Position numbers and translations under genes: made by a program
Notes under the pieces: generated by a model
What the model was told of the DNA's origin: nothing
Database searches by the model: none
Seen by the model: only the letters and a program-made list of their open reading frames with translations
Shown here: positions 1 through 7,271 of the stretch, piece by piece
Layout: every line of letters starts with the position of its first letter
Numbering within the stretch: position 1 is the first letter of the stretch
Assembly: GCF_000930595.1 (NCBI RefSeq)
Contig: NC_025829.1
From: Shigella phage pSs-1
Lineage: Viruses; Uroviricota; Caudoviricetes; Pantevenvirales
Strand: one strand, 5' to 3'
DNA length: 64,000 nt

Positions 1-65
1 TGTGCGGAAAGTTCAATCAAAACATCAAGTTCACGTAATAATTGATATTTTAAATCATCGTTCAT
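1..65 (-). CDS. tk.1: tk.1-like small protein, partial (C-terminus outside window)
   Basis: Reading leftward from an ATG at 65, the frame gives MNDDLKYQLLRELDVLIELS and then runs off the left edge. The ATG overlaps the TGA of the next gene upstream (ATGA), the usual coupling in this operon. Its place directly after tk.2 and its amphipathic acidic start fit T4 tk.1, a small early protein of unknown function. The symbol rests on gene order; only about 21 codons are visible. Confidence 0.6.
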   Translation of the reverse strand, partial: MNDDLKYQLLRELDVLIELSA

Positions 66-268
66 TTTGGTTTACCTTCTTTAACGAAATCAGGATAAGG
101 ATAAAATCCTGAATAAAATCCTTCACCTTTATGATTGATGCATCCTTTATTAGAACAATAGCACCAATAATCGAAATCGCAAGCCATTTCATCATTACAT
201 AAAGCAAAAACAACCGGCCATTCACACTTTTCGCAGTGGGCATTTTTAAGAATACTAGTTTGGCTCAT
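62..268 (-). CDS. tk.2: small cysteine-rich early protein (tk.2)
   Basis: 68-residue protein with seven cysteines, including CEKC near the N-terminus and a CYCSNKGC segment, which suggests a small zinc-binding fold (inference). Function is unknown. The start at 268 (MSQTS) is chosen because it forms ATGA with the tk.3 stop; an ATG two codons upstream (274), closer to AAAGG, is also possible. It sits in the minus-strand operon vs - tk.4 - tk.3 - tk.2 - tk.1 and overlaps both neighbours by 4 nt. Symbol by T4 gene order. Confidence 0.75.
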   Translation of the reverse strand: MSQTSILKNAHCEKCEWPVVFALCNDEMACDFDYWCYCSNKGCINHKGEGFYSGFYPYPDFVKEGKPK

Positions 269-477
269 AACCATGTAACCTTTAAGCAATATTCTTCTAC
301 ATGTTGTTTACGACCTTTCTTATCAATAAAGGTATATTCAACGAATGTTCCAATATAGTCTTTATCTACATCATGTGGACTATTAATTGGGCATTTAGTA
401 CGGCAAATGCGTTCCCATTGACGAATAATTTCCACTTTGTTTTTAGGATCAAACGGATGCGGGTAATGTACTTTCAT
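265..477 (-). CDS. tk.3: small early protein of unknown function (tk.3)
   Basis: 70-residue charged protein with only one possible ATG (477), which lies 29 nt inside the end of tk.4. It has three cysteines, two of them in CRTKC, and a basic central region. No catalytic family is recognised. Translation is probably coupled to tk.4 upstream and tk.2 downstream (ATGA at its stop). The symbol is given by position in the T4 order tk.4-tk.3-tk.2; no function is inferred. Confidence 0.75.
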   Translation of the reverse strand: MKVHYPHPFDPKNKVEIIRQWERICRTKCPINSPHDVDKDYIGTFVEYTFIDKKGRKQHVEEYCLKVTWL

Positions 478-928
478 AATCCACCACTATTAAATCAATA
501 TCAGGAGTAAACATGTCAATTAATTTAGAAACCTTATCCCAATCACCACCAGCAATACCGCAACCTATGCGTGGAATGTAAATTACTGGTTTAAACAAAA
601 GGGTTTCTACCTGTAGATTTAATTCTATCATGCAGTTTACTAAAGCACCATAATCAAGATTAGGACCCGGTTCATATTGCGTATACAGGTTATAGCATAT
701 ACCAAATCCTGTAGGATTATGTTTAAAAACAATAGACATATCGCCTAATTTATCACGAGAACCGTACTCGGTAGTGGTTTTATCTATTTCTAAAATTTTG
801 GGATAGGCTCTTGCTAATTGACCTGCTACGCCAGAGCCCATTGTGTGGAAGCAATTGCACCCGTGCGCAATAATATTACCTTGAAGAAATAGGGCGACAA
901 TATCGCCCTTGATATATTTTACAATCAT
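449..928 (-). CDS. tk.4: macro-domain protein (tk.4), ADP-ribose-binding family
   Basis: 159-residue single-domain protein with the macrodomain signature: GDI near residue 9, the HGCNC segment that lines the ADP-ribose pocket, and the glycine-rich MGSGVAGQ loop, followed by a late YIPRIGCGIAGGDW segment. Such proteins bind ADP-ribose or hydrolyse ADP-ribose phosphates and ADP-ribosyl groups. The substrate in this phage is not visible. It overlaps vs by 4 nt. The same genome makes an ADP-ribosyltransferase (Alt) and a Nudix enzyme (NudE), so a role in ADP-ribose turnover is plausible but inferred. Confidence 0.85.
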   Translation of the reverse strand: MIVKYIKGDIVALFLQGNIIAHGCNCFHTMGSGVAGQLARAYPKILEIDKTTTEYGSRDKLGDMSIVFKHNPTGFGICYNLYTQYEPGPNLDYGALVNCMIELNLQVETLLFKPVIYIPRIGCGIAGGDWDKVSKLIDMFTPDIDLIVVDYESTLPASV

Positions 929-1272
929 CTAGTACTCAATCCTCGATTATAAGAATCTACTAAACGGTCAACCATTGAATGACAAGCGGCTTTATCTTTC
1001 TCCTCCGCAACTGAACATTCTAAGGTATTCCACTTTTTAGCATATCGTTTTAACAATGTATCATTTTTGTATCTGCTTGATTTATCTCTTTCTCCGTCTT
1101 TATATGCATATATTAATTTCTGTGCAAATTCAGCTTGGCATGCTTTATTTTTCCCGCAATAATCCGCGGCAGTACGATTTACATACTCTCTAATTTCAGT
1201 ATATGATGTATCTGCTGATGCAGAAGCAGAAAATGAAATTAATCCTATACATAAAACCAAAATTTTAGTCAT
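925..1272 (-). CDS. vs: Vs, valyl-tRNA synthetase modifier (carries a signal peptide)
   Basis: 115 residues, the length and sequence I recall for T4 Vs, classically described as modifying host valyl-tRNA synthetase during infection. The protein opens with a textbook Sec signal peptide: MTK, a hydrophobic core LVLCIGLISF, then ASASA before Asp21, so signal peptidase would cut after residue 20. The mature part has four cysteines (39, 45, 86, 97), consistent with two disulfides in the periplasm. That is hard to square with a cytosolic synthetase partner. It overlaps vs.1 by 8 nt and tk.4 by 4 nt. Confidence 0.85.
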   Translation of the reverse strand: MTKILVLCIGLISFSASASADTSYTEIREYVNRTAADYCGKNKACQAEFAQKLIYAYKDGERDKSSRYKNDTLLKRYAKKWNTLECSVAEEKDKAACHSMVDRLVDSYNRGLSTR

Positions 1273-1810
1273 TTACTATTTCCAAAAGTTTATTATTTTT
1301 AAGGTAATTAGCCTTTTCTAGGACTTCAGAAGCATATTTAGAACCTGCTTTAACATTCCATCCCGAATTATAAGAGGATATTGCTTTTCTTATATCGCCC
1401 TTATGTATATTTAACCAATAAGAAAGTTCAATGTACGCCCAGGAAGCTGAATTGGACCGTTTATTCAACATTCTTTTTATTTCAGCATCGGTCATATTAT
1501 AACCAAGTTCCTTAACTCTTGCTCGCATGGTCGGCAAATAATTTTGGAACATTCCATAGGCATGATGCTTTGGTTTAGATTTTAAATTAACTCCGGCAGA
1601 GCTTTCTTGCCATAAAATAGCAGCCATTATATGACCCAATCCGCTCTTGTGGATATTTTTGTGTGTTTTATATTTTCCATCCTTAGAAAATTGTTCCCCG
1701 AATTGATATGCGTAACGCATGTTATCGAGTTGGACATTACTGAAAGTATGCTCGGAGCTATGTGCCATCATTGAAATGGCCAATAGACCAGCGAGTAGTG
1801 CTTTTCTCAT
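1265..1810 (-). CDS. vs.1: Vs.1, exported lysozyme/transglycosylase-like protein
   Basis: 181 residues. The N-terminus is a signal peptide (MRKALLAGLLAISMMAHSS). The mature part resembles lytic transglycosylases: AAILWQESSAG holds the putative catalytic Glu, AYGMFQNYLPTMRARV resembles the helix after it, and AISSYNSGW resembles the family AYNAG motif. It would act on periplasmic peptidoglycan. It lies 7 nt downstream of regB and just upstream of vs, another exported product. Known from T4 as an uncharacterised SLT-like protein; activity is inferred from motifs. Confidence 0.8.
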   Translation of the reverse strand: MRKALLAGLLAISMMAHSSEHTFSNVQLDNMRYAYQFGEQFSKDGKYKTHKNIHKSGLGHIMAAILWQESSAGVNLKSKPKHHAYGMFQNYLPTMRARVKELGYNMTDAEIKRMLNKRSNSASWAYIELSYWLNIHKGDIRKAISSYNSGWNVKAGSKYASEVLEKANYLKNNKLLEIVND

Positions 1811-1817
1811 GCTTACC

Positions 1818-2279
1818 TCATTGAGTTTTAATTACTGCTTTAGAAGCCTTTCCTGGTAAACGACGACTATTGATAATTGCCATCCTGCATTGAAGCGACG
1901 GGTCTTTGAACTTTGCATTAGGTTTACAAACTGTAAATCCAAGCCAAAGATTTCCATCTGTGATTTCTAAACGCCCAGGACGATATTCAACCCCATCAAT
2001 AAAATCCTCGTCAATGTCAGGACGCGGAGGCATACTCAGGAATTCATTAACTTCTAAAACATGGTCTTTTATTTTGTGGAATAATTCAAAAACATATGTC
2101 TCATCAATCTCCCGTTGAATTGCACGATCAAGAAGATGCTGAGAATATTTTAGATGAAACGATGAGACCCCTGCTGCTTTTGATGCCTCACGAATCTCAT
2201 TGTTAATTTGACGAAACTCCGACTCAAAGTGACGACGAAGCTTATTTCGACGGATAAAAACTTCTGTGTTGATAGTCAT
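1818..2279 (-). CDS. regB: RegB site-specific endoribonuclease
   Basis: 153 residues, equal to T4 RegB and nearly identical over its recalled length. RegB cuts early phage mRNAs in the middle of GGAG Shine-Dalgarno sequences, with help from ribosomal protein S1, and so shuts off early translation. ATG 2279 is preceded by AAGAGGAGAATAAC, whose GGAG is itself a RegB target, consistent with the known autoregulation. A strong early promoter lies directly upstream (2308-2335). The gene leads the vs.1-vs-tk.4 segment. Confidence 0.97.
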   Translation of the reverse strand: MTINTEVFIRRNKLRRHFESEFRQINNEIREASKAAGVSSFHLKYSQHLLDRAIQREIDETYVFELFHKIKDHVLEVNEFLSMPPRPDIDEDFIDGVEYRPGRLEITDGNLWLGFTVCKPNAKFKDPSLQCRMAIINSRRLPGKASKAVIKTQ

Positions 2280-2307
2280 GTTATTCTCCTCTTAACTGAT
2301 AGAAAAA

Positions 2308-2335
2308 TTATACCACAGTCAAGAGGAAAAGTAAA
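2308..2335 (-). promoter_or_regulatory. T4-type early promoter for regB
   Basis: On the minus strand, TTTACT at 2335-2330 and TATAAT at 2313-2308 are separated by 17 nt. This is the host sigma70 arrangement used by T-even early genes. Transcription would start about 2300, some 20 nt before the regB ATG. Confidence 0.9.
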
Positions 2336-2338
2336 CAG

Positions 2339-2617
2339 TTATTCTTTAAATCTAATCAATTTATTCATAGACTTTGAAACTTCTGCACGGACCTCATGCA
2401 GGTTTTTAAGCTGTTCAAGACGCTGCTCATAGTAAGCAATTTCATCTTCTTCGAGACAGTCCTGTGAATCTTCTTTAAGATAACGTGCATAATCCTGGAA
2501 AGCTTTACGGACTACTTCTTGGAAGTCATCAAGACTTTGAATTTTCTTAGGAGCAACAGATACACGACGAGGGGCAGTATAATACTCGTAACCAAACCCT
2601 GCGCTTAATTGAGCCAT
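2339..2617 (-). CDS. vs.3: Vs.3, small early protein of unknown function
   Basis: 92 residues from ATG 2617, which overlaps the vs.4 stop (TAATG) and follows an AGAGGAAAAATATTA ribosome-binding region. An upstream in-frame start (2659) would lie deep in vs.4 and is rejected. The protein is largely helical, with an acidic middle ([10 protein letters not shown]) and a heptad-like C-terminal half that could form a coiled coil. No family is recognised. The regB promoter overlaps its 3' end. Confidence 0.8.
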   Translation of the reverse strand: MAQLSAGFGYEYYTAPRRVSVAPKKIQSLDDFQEVVRKAFQDYARYLKEDSQDCLEEDEIAYYEQRLEQLKNLHEVRAEVSKSMNKLIRFKE

Positions 2618-2883
2618 TAATATTTTTCCTCTGGTTGGAACACAGCACGACAAGCCCACATACTGGCTTCTTTGAGTTTCGTTTTAGCAATAGTTAACTG
2701 ATCGAGGCTTTCAGCATAATTCTTCGCGAATTCACAGTCTTCACAATTATCCAGTGCTTCCCAGAATTCATCGTATAAAGCGTCAAAGATAAGTCCTAAA
2801 CGAACTTCAGCATCTTTGATAGCATTCACTTTACCGATTTTCTCTTCAGTATGTGGCTTATAACCTTTAATATCTTCAATCAT
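2617..2883 (-). CDS. vs.4: Vs.4, Acb2-type anti-CBASS cyclic-nucleotide sponge
   Basis: 88 residues from ATG 2883. T4 Vs.4 is the T4 member of the Acb2 family: small helical proteins that form hexamers, bind CBASS cyclic di- and trinucleotides and keep them from the defence effector. The sequence shows an all-helical fold with [20 protein letters not shown] in the middle and a short GYKP segment near the N-terminus. The ATG overlaps the vs.5 stop by 8 nt. The family assignment rests on recognition of T4 vs.4 and published work on that protein; nucleotide-binding residues were not mapped here. Confidence 0.85.
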   Translation of the reverse strand: MIEDIKGYKPHTEEKIGKVNAIKDAEVRLGLIFDALYDEFWEALDNCEDCEFAKNYAESLDQLTIAKTKLKEASMWACRAVFQPEEKY

Positions 2884-3097
2884 ATTTGACTTCCTCACCA
2901 GTACATAAATCATATTCAACTAAACGAATAGGTTCATGAATGCCATATCCTTGAACAGAAATTTCTGTCGTAGGATAAATTCCATCAATATCACCCATGG
3001 TCCATGCTTCATTAAATTGCTGTTCGCCTGAATTACTAAACCACTCGGCGAAAGCATTTAACACATCTTTAGAACCTTCAATAATTATCTTTGCCAT
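2876..3097 (-). CDS. vs.5: Vs.5, small acidic early protein of unknown function
   Basis: 73 residues, acidic, opening [20 protein letters not shown], which reads as a beta strand followed by an amphipathic helix. No catalytic motif is seen. Its ATG (3097) shares one nucleotide with the stop of vs.6 and its end overlaps vs.4, so it is translationally coupled to both. Named by position in T4; function unknown. Confidence 0.8.
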   Translation of the reverse strand: MAKIIIEGSKDVLNAFAEWFSNSGEQQFNEAWTMGDIDGIYPTTEISVQGYGIHEPIRLVEYDLCTGEEVKYD

Positions 3098-3459
3098 TAC
3101 AAGCTCTCAGTAAAGGTACGAGCGATAACGTCGCGCTGCTGTTCCGGAGTCAGAGAGTTAAAGCGAACTGCATAACCGGATACACGGATGGTCAGCTGCG
3201 GATATTTTTCCGGATGCTTAACTGCATCTTCCAGAGTTTCACGACGCAGAACGTTAACGTTCAGGTGTTGACCACCTTCAATTTTAACTGTAGGATGTGA
3301 TTCAATTTCAATTTCACGGGTGTGCAAACCGTAGAAAATTTCTGGGTCTACAAAAGAGTCCTCTTTAAAGGTTTTAGAAACAATAATTCGTGCTTGAATA
3401 CCATCTTCAAAATAAATAGTACCTTTATGTGTGCCTTCAAGAATTTGATATGCTTTCAT
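3097..3459 (-). CDS. vs.6: Vs.6, glycyl-radical domain protein related to GrcA/YfiD and the PflB C-terminus
   Basis: 120 residues. From about residue 62 the protein matches the C-terminal domain of pyruvate formate-lyase and its spare part GrcA (YfiD): [18 protein letters not shown], then HPEKYPQLT, then [17 protein letters not shown]. Gly95 in RVSGY is the radical glycine. GrcA restores PFL whose glycyl radical was cleaved by oxygen, so this protein could keep PFL active in infected anaerobic cells (inference). The 3' half of the gene is richer in GC and uses host-like codons compared with its neighbours, consistent with capture from an enterobacterium. Confidence 0.92.
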   Translation of the reverse strand: MKAYQILEGTHKGTIYFEDGIQARIIVSKTFKEDSFVDPEIFYGLHTREIEIESHPTVKIEGGQHLNVNVLRRETLEDAVKHPEKYPQLTIRVSGYAVRFNSLTPEQQRDVIARTFTESL

Positions 3460-3465
3460 ATAACC

Positions 3466-3792
3466 TCAATTAGAAAATAAATTTATCCAAGACTGTTCTT
3501 TAATTAAAAATGGCTCAGAATCATATGCCATTAAACTTTGGGTGATTAGTCCTTTAAAAGGTCCATCAATAAATTCCATGGTAAAATATGGAATTTTATT
3601 CATTAATCTTGCATTAGGAGCAGTACACAAAACTCTGCATCCTTTGAATACACCTTTTTGTAATTTGTATTGCTTAGGATAAAATTCGCTCAAGACATTA
3701 TTATTTGCCAAAATTTCAAAATGATTCACCAATTTATTTTTAATAGTTTTTGGCGAAAAATAAAGATATTCGAAAAGCTGTGTGTCTGTCAT
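3466..3792 (-). CDS. vs.7: Vs.7, early protein of unknown function
   Basis: 108 residues from ATG 3792, or 109 if the adjacent ATG at 3795 is used; both overlap the vs.8 stop. The protein is basic and aromatic-rich with no recognised domain. The segment FKGCRVLCTAPNARLMN is the most distinctive, but I could not tie it to a family. It lies between vs.8 and vs.6 in the same operon. Confidence 0.75.
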   Translation of the reverse strand: MTDTQLFEYLYFSPKTIKNKLVNHFEILANNNVLSEFYPKQYKLQKGVFKGCRVLCTAPNARLMNKIPYFTMEFIDGPFKGLITQSLMAYDSEPFLIKEQSWINLFSN

Positions 3793-4331
3793 CATTGCAT
3801 TCCGATCACAAAAAATTGAGGACGAGTAATACCACCGGTGCAACATTTACTATTGCAACAGTATTGTACAGTTTCAATATGAATATCGTAAATTTTATCC
3901 ATATCGGGAGATTTAACAGGCTCATCGATTATATACAAAATCCGCGAAAGCGATAAACCTCTGAACTTGCTGCCTCTATTACCGATAAAACTACGGACAG
4001 AATCAGTAAATAAACGAAAACGTATATCATCACTAGAATAACGAGAAAATTCTTTTTTAATGTGGCCTGCAGAAATTTTAGCGTAAGCTGAAGTATTAGA
4101 AAGAACAATAACTGTTCCACCGTCATACAGCCAATTAGCAGCAAAGTTAGTCACAGCAGTTGATTTACCAGATTGGCGTCCACCATCTAGTCGAAGTGTA
4201 CAATATTGTTTAAGCAAGTCTTCAAATGGTGGAATATAATCGTTTTTACAAATTTCTTCTACTCTAGCATCAGAATGGTGTGTAAAAGCATTCATCAGGG
4301 ATAGATAAGGACCAGTTAAAAATGTTCTCAT
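3792..4331 (-). CDS. vs.8: Vs.8, P-loop ATPase resembling a terminase ATPase domain
   Basis: 179 residues from ATG 4331 (GAGAG upstream). Walker A is GGRQSGKST (residues 50-58) and Walker B is ILYIIDE, with Asp136-Glu137. The stretch before Walker B, FRGLSLSRILYIIDE, parallels the gp17 packaging ATPase segment [13 protein letters not shown] encoded elsewhere in this window. The arginine before GK is also typical of terminases. No nuclease domain follows; the C-terminal 40 residues contain CNSKCC. It looks like a stand-alone terminase-type ATPase, function unknown. The preceding 105 nt hold a structured element. Confidence 0.8.
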   Translation of the reverse strand: MRTFLTGPYLSLMNAFTHHSDARVEEICKNDYIPPFEDLLKQYCTLRLDGGRQSGKSTAVTNFAANWLYDGGTVIVLSNTSAYAKISAGHIKKEFSRYSSDDIRFRLFTDSVRSFIGNRGSKFRGLSLSRILYIIDEPVKSPDMDKIYDIHIETVQYCCNSKCCTGGITRPQFFVIGMQ

Positions 4332-4379
4332 TTTATTCTCTCTAAATTTGGGCCATTCCATGGCGCATGAATTGTCCAT

Positions 4380-4484
4380 TTCTGTATTTACCCATTACCG
4401 CACTTGGGCTCGACCTTATTACAGGTTGGCGGGAATCCCTCATAGAATCATGAGGTCCAGCTTGTTCCCATATTTCTTATTTGC
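4380..4484 (-). other. structured non-coding stretch between an ip gene and vs.8
   Basis: 105 nt without a credible ORF. Read on the minus strand it has nested and serial inverted repeats: GGGAA...TTCCC enclosing CCTCAT-GATTCT-ATGAGG, then ACCT-GTAATA-AGGT, then GCCC...GGGT. It is less AT-rich than the surrounding DNA. It does not fold as a tRNA and lacks a U-run, so it is not an ordinary terminator. It could be a structured leader for vs.8, an RNA-processing site or a relic of a stable RNA. Identity unresolved. Confidence 0.5.
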
Positions 4485-4958
4485 TTATTTGAATGATTTG
4501 ACGTACTGAATAGAGCCTTTGCTATTCACGAAAGCGATTTTACCATTTTTGTTATACATGGTAGCAGTACGCTGATAACCATAAGTTTGTTTACCAGATT
4601 GATAACCAACTAATGCGAAATTATCTTCACCCATTTTATTCTGCTTAGCGCGGATACGTTCATGACCGTGTGCCATAAGAACCTTAGCGTCGCCAGTTGC
4701 AATGGATCTACGAGTTTTTTCATCTTCAACTGTATTAACAAAATCGTCAAATGAATCAAATTTAGCATGAGATTTATTATACAGTTTTCCATCTACTGCA
4801 TAATTATATCCCTGTACATCCATCTCAACTTCTGTACCATCATCCAATACAGCAGTGATTTTTTGACCTTTTTTAAATTTCAAAAGATCAGTAAAAGATT
4901 CAGCGATAATTTGAGAATTAATAGCTGCTTCAGTGATAAATTCTTGATATGTTTTCAT
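4485..4958 (-). CDS. internal head protein with capsid-targeting sequence (IP family)
   Basis: 157 residues, basic, lysine-rich. It starts with the T-even capsid-targeting sequence MKTYQEFITEA. The head protease gp21 cuts after (I/L)-X-E; candidate sites are ITE10 and IAE20. The mature protein would be packaged with DNA and injected, like T4 IPI-IPIII; T4 IPI protects glucosylated DNA from the GmrSD nuclease. It lies between denV and vs.8, not between denV and e where I recall T4 keeping ipII and ipIII. A consensus late promoter is upstream (4993-5000). Which T4 IP it corresponds to, if any, is not clear. Confidence 0.88.
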   Translation of the reverse strand: MKTYQEFITEAAINSQIIAESFTDLLKFKKGQKITAVLDDGTEVEMDVQGYNYAVDGKLYNKSHAKFDSFDDFVNTVEDEKTRRSIATGDAKVLMAHGHERIRAKQNKMGEDNFALVGYQSGKQTYGYQRTATMYNKNGKIAFVNSKGSIQYVKSFK

Positions 4959-4967
4959 GTGTTTCCT

Positions 4968-5384
4968 TTAAATGTAAATAGTTTTACCGTAGTATTTATA
5001 CCAGTATGGCTTCATTAAAATTTTTTCATCGAGTCGTTGTTGACTCAACTTAATAGCTGATTTGCATGGATTATAATCATTTTTCCATTCTGCTGGAATA
5101 TCGCTGATGTCAGGAACTTCAGTATCTTTTATACTAAACCCACGTTTTAAGCATTCCGTTATAATGTCTGATTGACGCTTTCGCAAAAATTCTAACTTAT
5201 CGTAAAAGAACGTGACATGACCAGAACCTAAAATAAACTCGGAAGATATTTTAAAATCTTTAACCCGCTTACCATTTGCAACATGTTTACGAACTATACC
5301 AAAAACACGCGGCAGTTCACGGTATTCTGCGATTAAATGTTGATCAGCAAGTTCAGATACTAAAGTCAAATTAATACGAGTCAT
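4968..5384 (-). CDS. denV: DenV, endonuclease V (pyrimidine-dimer glycosylase/AP lyase)
   Basis: 138 residues, as in T4. DenV removes cyclobutane pyrimidine dimers: its N-terminal Thr2 amine attacks the sugar and Glu23 assists. Here the start is [20 protein letters not shown]; Thr2 is present, and Glu follows in the AEYRELPR segment with Arg22 and Arg26. The C-terminus keeps the aromatic WYKYYGK dimer-recognition tail. It differs from T4 DenV at many positions (for example [12 protein letters not shown]), although the neighbouring lysozyme is nearly identical to T4. An early promoter lies upstream (5410-5438). Confidence 0.96.
   Translation of the reverse strand: MTRINLTLVSELADQHLIAEYRELPRVFGIVRKHVANGKRVKDFKISSEFILGSGHVTFFYDKLEFLRKRQSDIITECLKRGFSIKDTEVPDISDIPAEWKNDYNPCKSAIKLSQQRLDEKILMKPYWYKYYGKTIYI
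4993..5000 (-). promoter_or_regulatory. late promoter TATAAATA for the internal-protein gene
   Basis: Perfect T4 late -10 element TATAAATA on the minus strand, inside the 3' end of denV and about 35 nt before the ip start codon. It fits late expression of a packaged head protein from a gene otherwise embedded in an early operon. Confidence 0.85.
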
Positions 5385-5409
5385 TTTATCCCTCCAAGTA
5401 ACTGTTAAT

Positions 5410-5438
5410 ATACTATCACAATTCTAGGAGAAAGTAAA
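5410..5438 (-). promoter_or_regulatory. T4-type early promoter for denV
   Basis: Minus strand TTTACT (5438-5433), 17-nt spacer, TAGTAT (5415-5410). It is followed by the denV ribosome-binding site CTTGGAGGGATAAA. Confidence 0.85.
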
Positions 5439-5443
5439 CAACT

Positions 5444-5974
<531 letters not shown>

Positions 5975-6415
5975 TTAAAAGAGGCTGTTCATTATTCGGT
6001 AAAGTGAAGGACCCATCACATATTGCCACTGAGTACGAGGAATAAGGGCAAAAGCATCCATCTCTGGAATCATAACACCATCTTTATTTTCAAAATAAGA
6101 CTCGCAATGGCAATTTCTAAACATCTCATGCTCTACTGGAATCGTATAATAAAATAACTGTAAGTCTTTATTACTAGAATATTTAAATACACCTAGGTCT
6201 TCTAGAAGGTCTGAATTATAATCGATAAAACCAGTCTCTTCTGAGCATTCTCTTTTTGCAGCTTCCAGTGCATTCAAATCAGAACTTTCTACACGGCCCT
6301 TTGGAATATCCCAGCGATGTGCCATCATTCCAGGTTTACGAGAACCAGTAACTCGTCCCATAAATAAATCTTTATCTTCTGTCATAAAGATAATACCAGC
6401 TGATAGTGTTTTCAT
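5975..6415 (-). CDS. nudE: NudE Nudix hydrolase
   Basis: 146 residues from ATG 6415, chosen because it overlaps the e.2 stop (ATGA) and follows CAGGAAATTAAA. The Nudix box is GRVESSDLNALEAAK followed by RECSEETGF; it keeps the REXXEEXG metal-binding core, with one extra residue between G and RE compared with the canonical spacing. T4 NudE hydrolyses ADP-ribose, NADH, FAD and dinucleoside polyphosphates. Expected to be cytoplasmic and Mg2+-dependent. It ends just ahead of the late promoters of e. Confidence 0.95.
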   Translation of the reverse strand: MKTLSAGIIFMTEDKDLFMGRVTGSRKPGMMAHRWDIPKGRVESSDLNALEAAKRECSEETGFIDYNSDLLEDLGVFKYSSNKDLQLFYYTIPVEHEMFRNCHCESYFENKDGVMIPEMDAFALIPRTQWQYVMGPSLYRIMNSLF

Positions 6416-6900
6416 TTTAATTTCCTGCATTCAGTGATAAAGTTATTTAAATTTTGGGTATATTTCTTTTCATCAAAAATCTTTTGCTGTCTACGTAACC
6501 GCCATGGCATTTCAATGAACACGCACCATATTCCTGATATTACTGCTGTTATAAAAATATTAACAAGCAGAGTAAAAAGAGCCCAATCTCCTATTCTATC
6601 CATTGGATTTTTTCCAAAGAAATAAAATACGAATGATGACACAGGAAGACTAATGATATACCATAAAAGCATATTCTTGCCTGTAAACCAATCAGCGTTC
6701 GTTAACTTAGCACGACCGTTTTGAATACATACGAACTTATCATCTGTTACAGTAGATGGCTTAGCTGCTTGATATCCCATTCTAAACTCCCTAATTAATC
6801 GTTTCTTTGTATCTTCAGAACAGCCGCTCCAGTCAACTCTATCAACTGAAATGCCATCGTCCCCATCATCTAAATCATACCAGCGAGTTTTTAAAATCAT
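6412..6900 (-). CDS. e.2: e.2, two-helix membrane protein
   Basis: 162 residues. A hydrophilic N-terminal region of about 80 residues is followed by two predicted membrane helices (LLWYIISLPVSSFVFYFF and ALFTLLVNIFITAVISGIW), then a basic segment WRLRRQQK. It ends FITECRKLK, a tail motif shared with the next three upstream genes. No enzymatic family is recognised. ATGA overlap with e.3 and ATGA overlap with nudE. Probably an inner-membrane protein of early infection. Confidence 0.82.
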   Translation of the reverse strand: MILKTRWYDLDDGDDGISVDRVDWSGCSEDTKKRLIREFRMGYQAAKPSTVTDDKFVCIQNGRAKLTNADWFTGKNMLLWYIISLPVSSFVFYFFGKNPMDRIGDWALFTLLVNIFITAVISGIWCVFIEMPWRLRRQQKIFDEKKYTQNLNNFITECRKLK

Positions 6901-7271
6901 TTGATTTTCCTACAATCACTCACAAACTCTTTCATTGATTCATTTTCAATATAAGACATGTAGTTATTATATTCTTTTAATTGTATTTTGTAATCCTTTT
7001 TTCTTTGCCAATTTATTTTAAAATTATCATAATGAAAATATAAAATAATACCAAAGAATGAAAATAATGAAATTACTATAGTATAATGAAGTTCGCTCCA
7101 AACTTCTATTATATCTACTATACCGCTGACATTACTGCGGATGTTTAAAATAAAACAGTCAATTAACAATCCAATAAGACTACCCGCAAGAGCTGCAGCC
7201 AACGCCACAGCAAAAATTAAAAATGACTCAGAAAAAGAATATTTGACTTTATTTAGTTTTGGCTTTTGCAT
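6897..7271 (-). CDS. e.3: e.3, two-helix membrane protein
   Basis: 124 residues with two predicted membrane helices (about 18-41 and 63-81), a basic juxtamembrane NWQRKKDYK and a C-terminal tail FVSDCRKIK nearly the same as that of e.2. ATG 7271 lies 19 nt inside the end of e.4. Function unknown. The shared layout (two helices, basic loop, coiled tail ending in F-(V/I)-x2-CRK) suggests it is a paralogue of e.2 and e.4. Confidence 0.82.
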   Translation of the reverse strand: MQKPKLNKVKYSFSESFLIFAVALAAALAGSLIGLLIDCFILNIRSNVSGIVDIIEVWSELHYTIVISLFSFFGIILYFHYDNFKINWQRKKDYKIQLKEYNNYMSYIENESMKEFVSDCRKIK

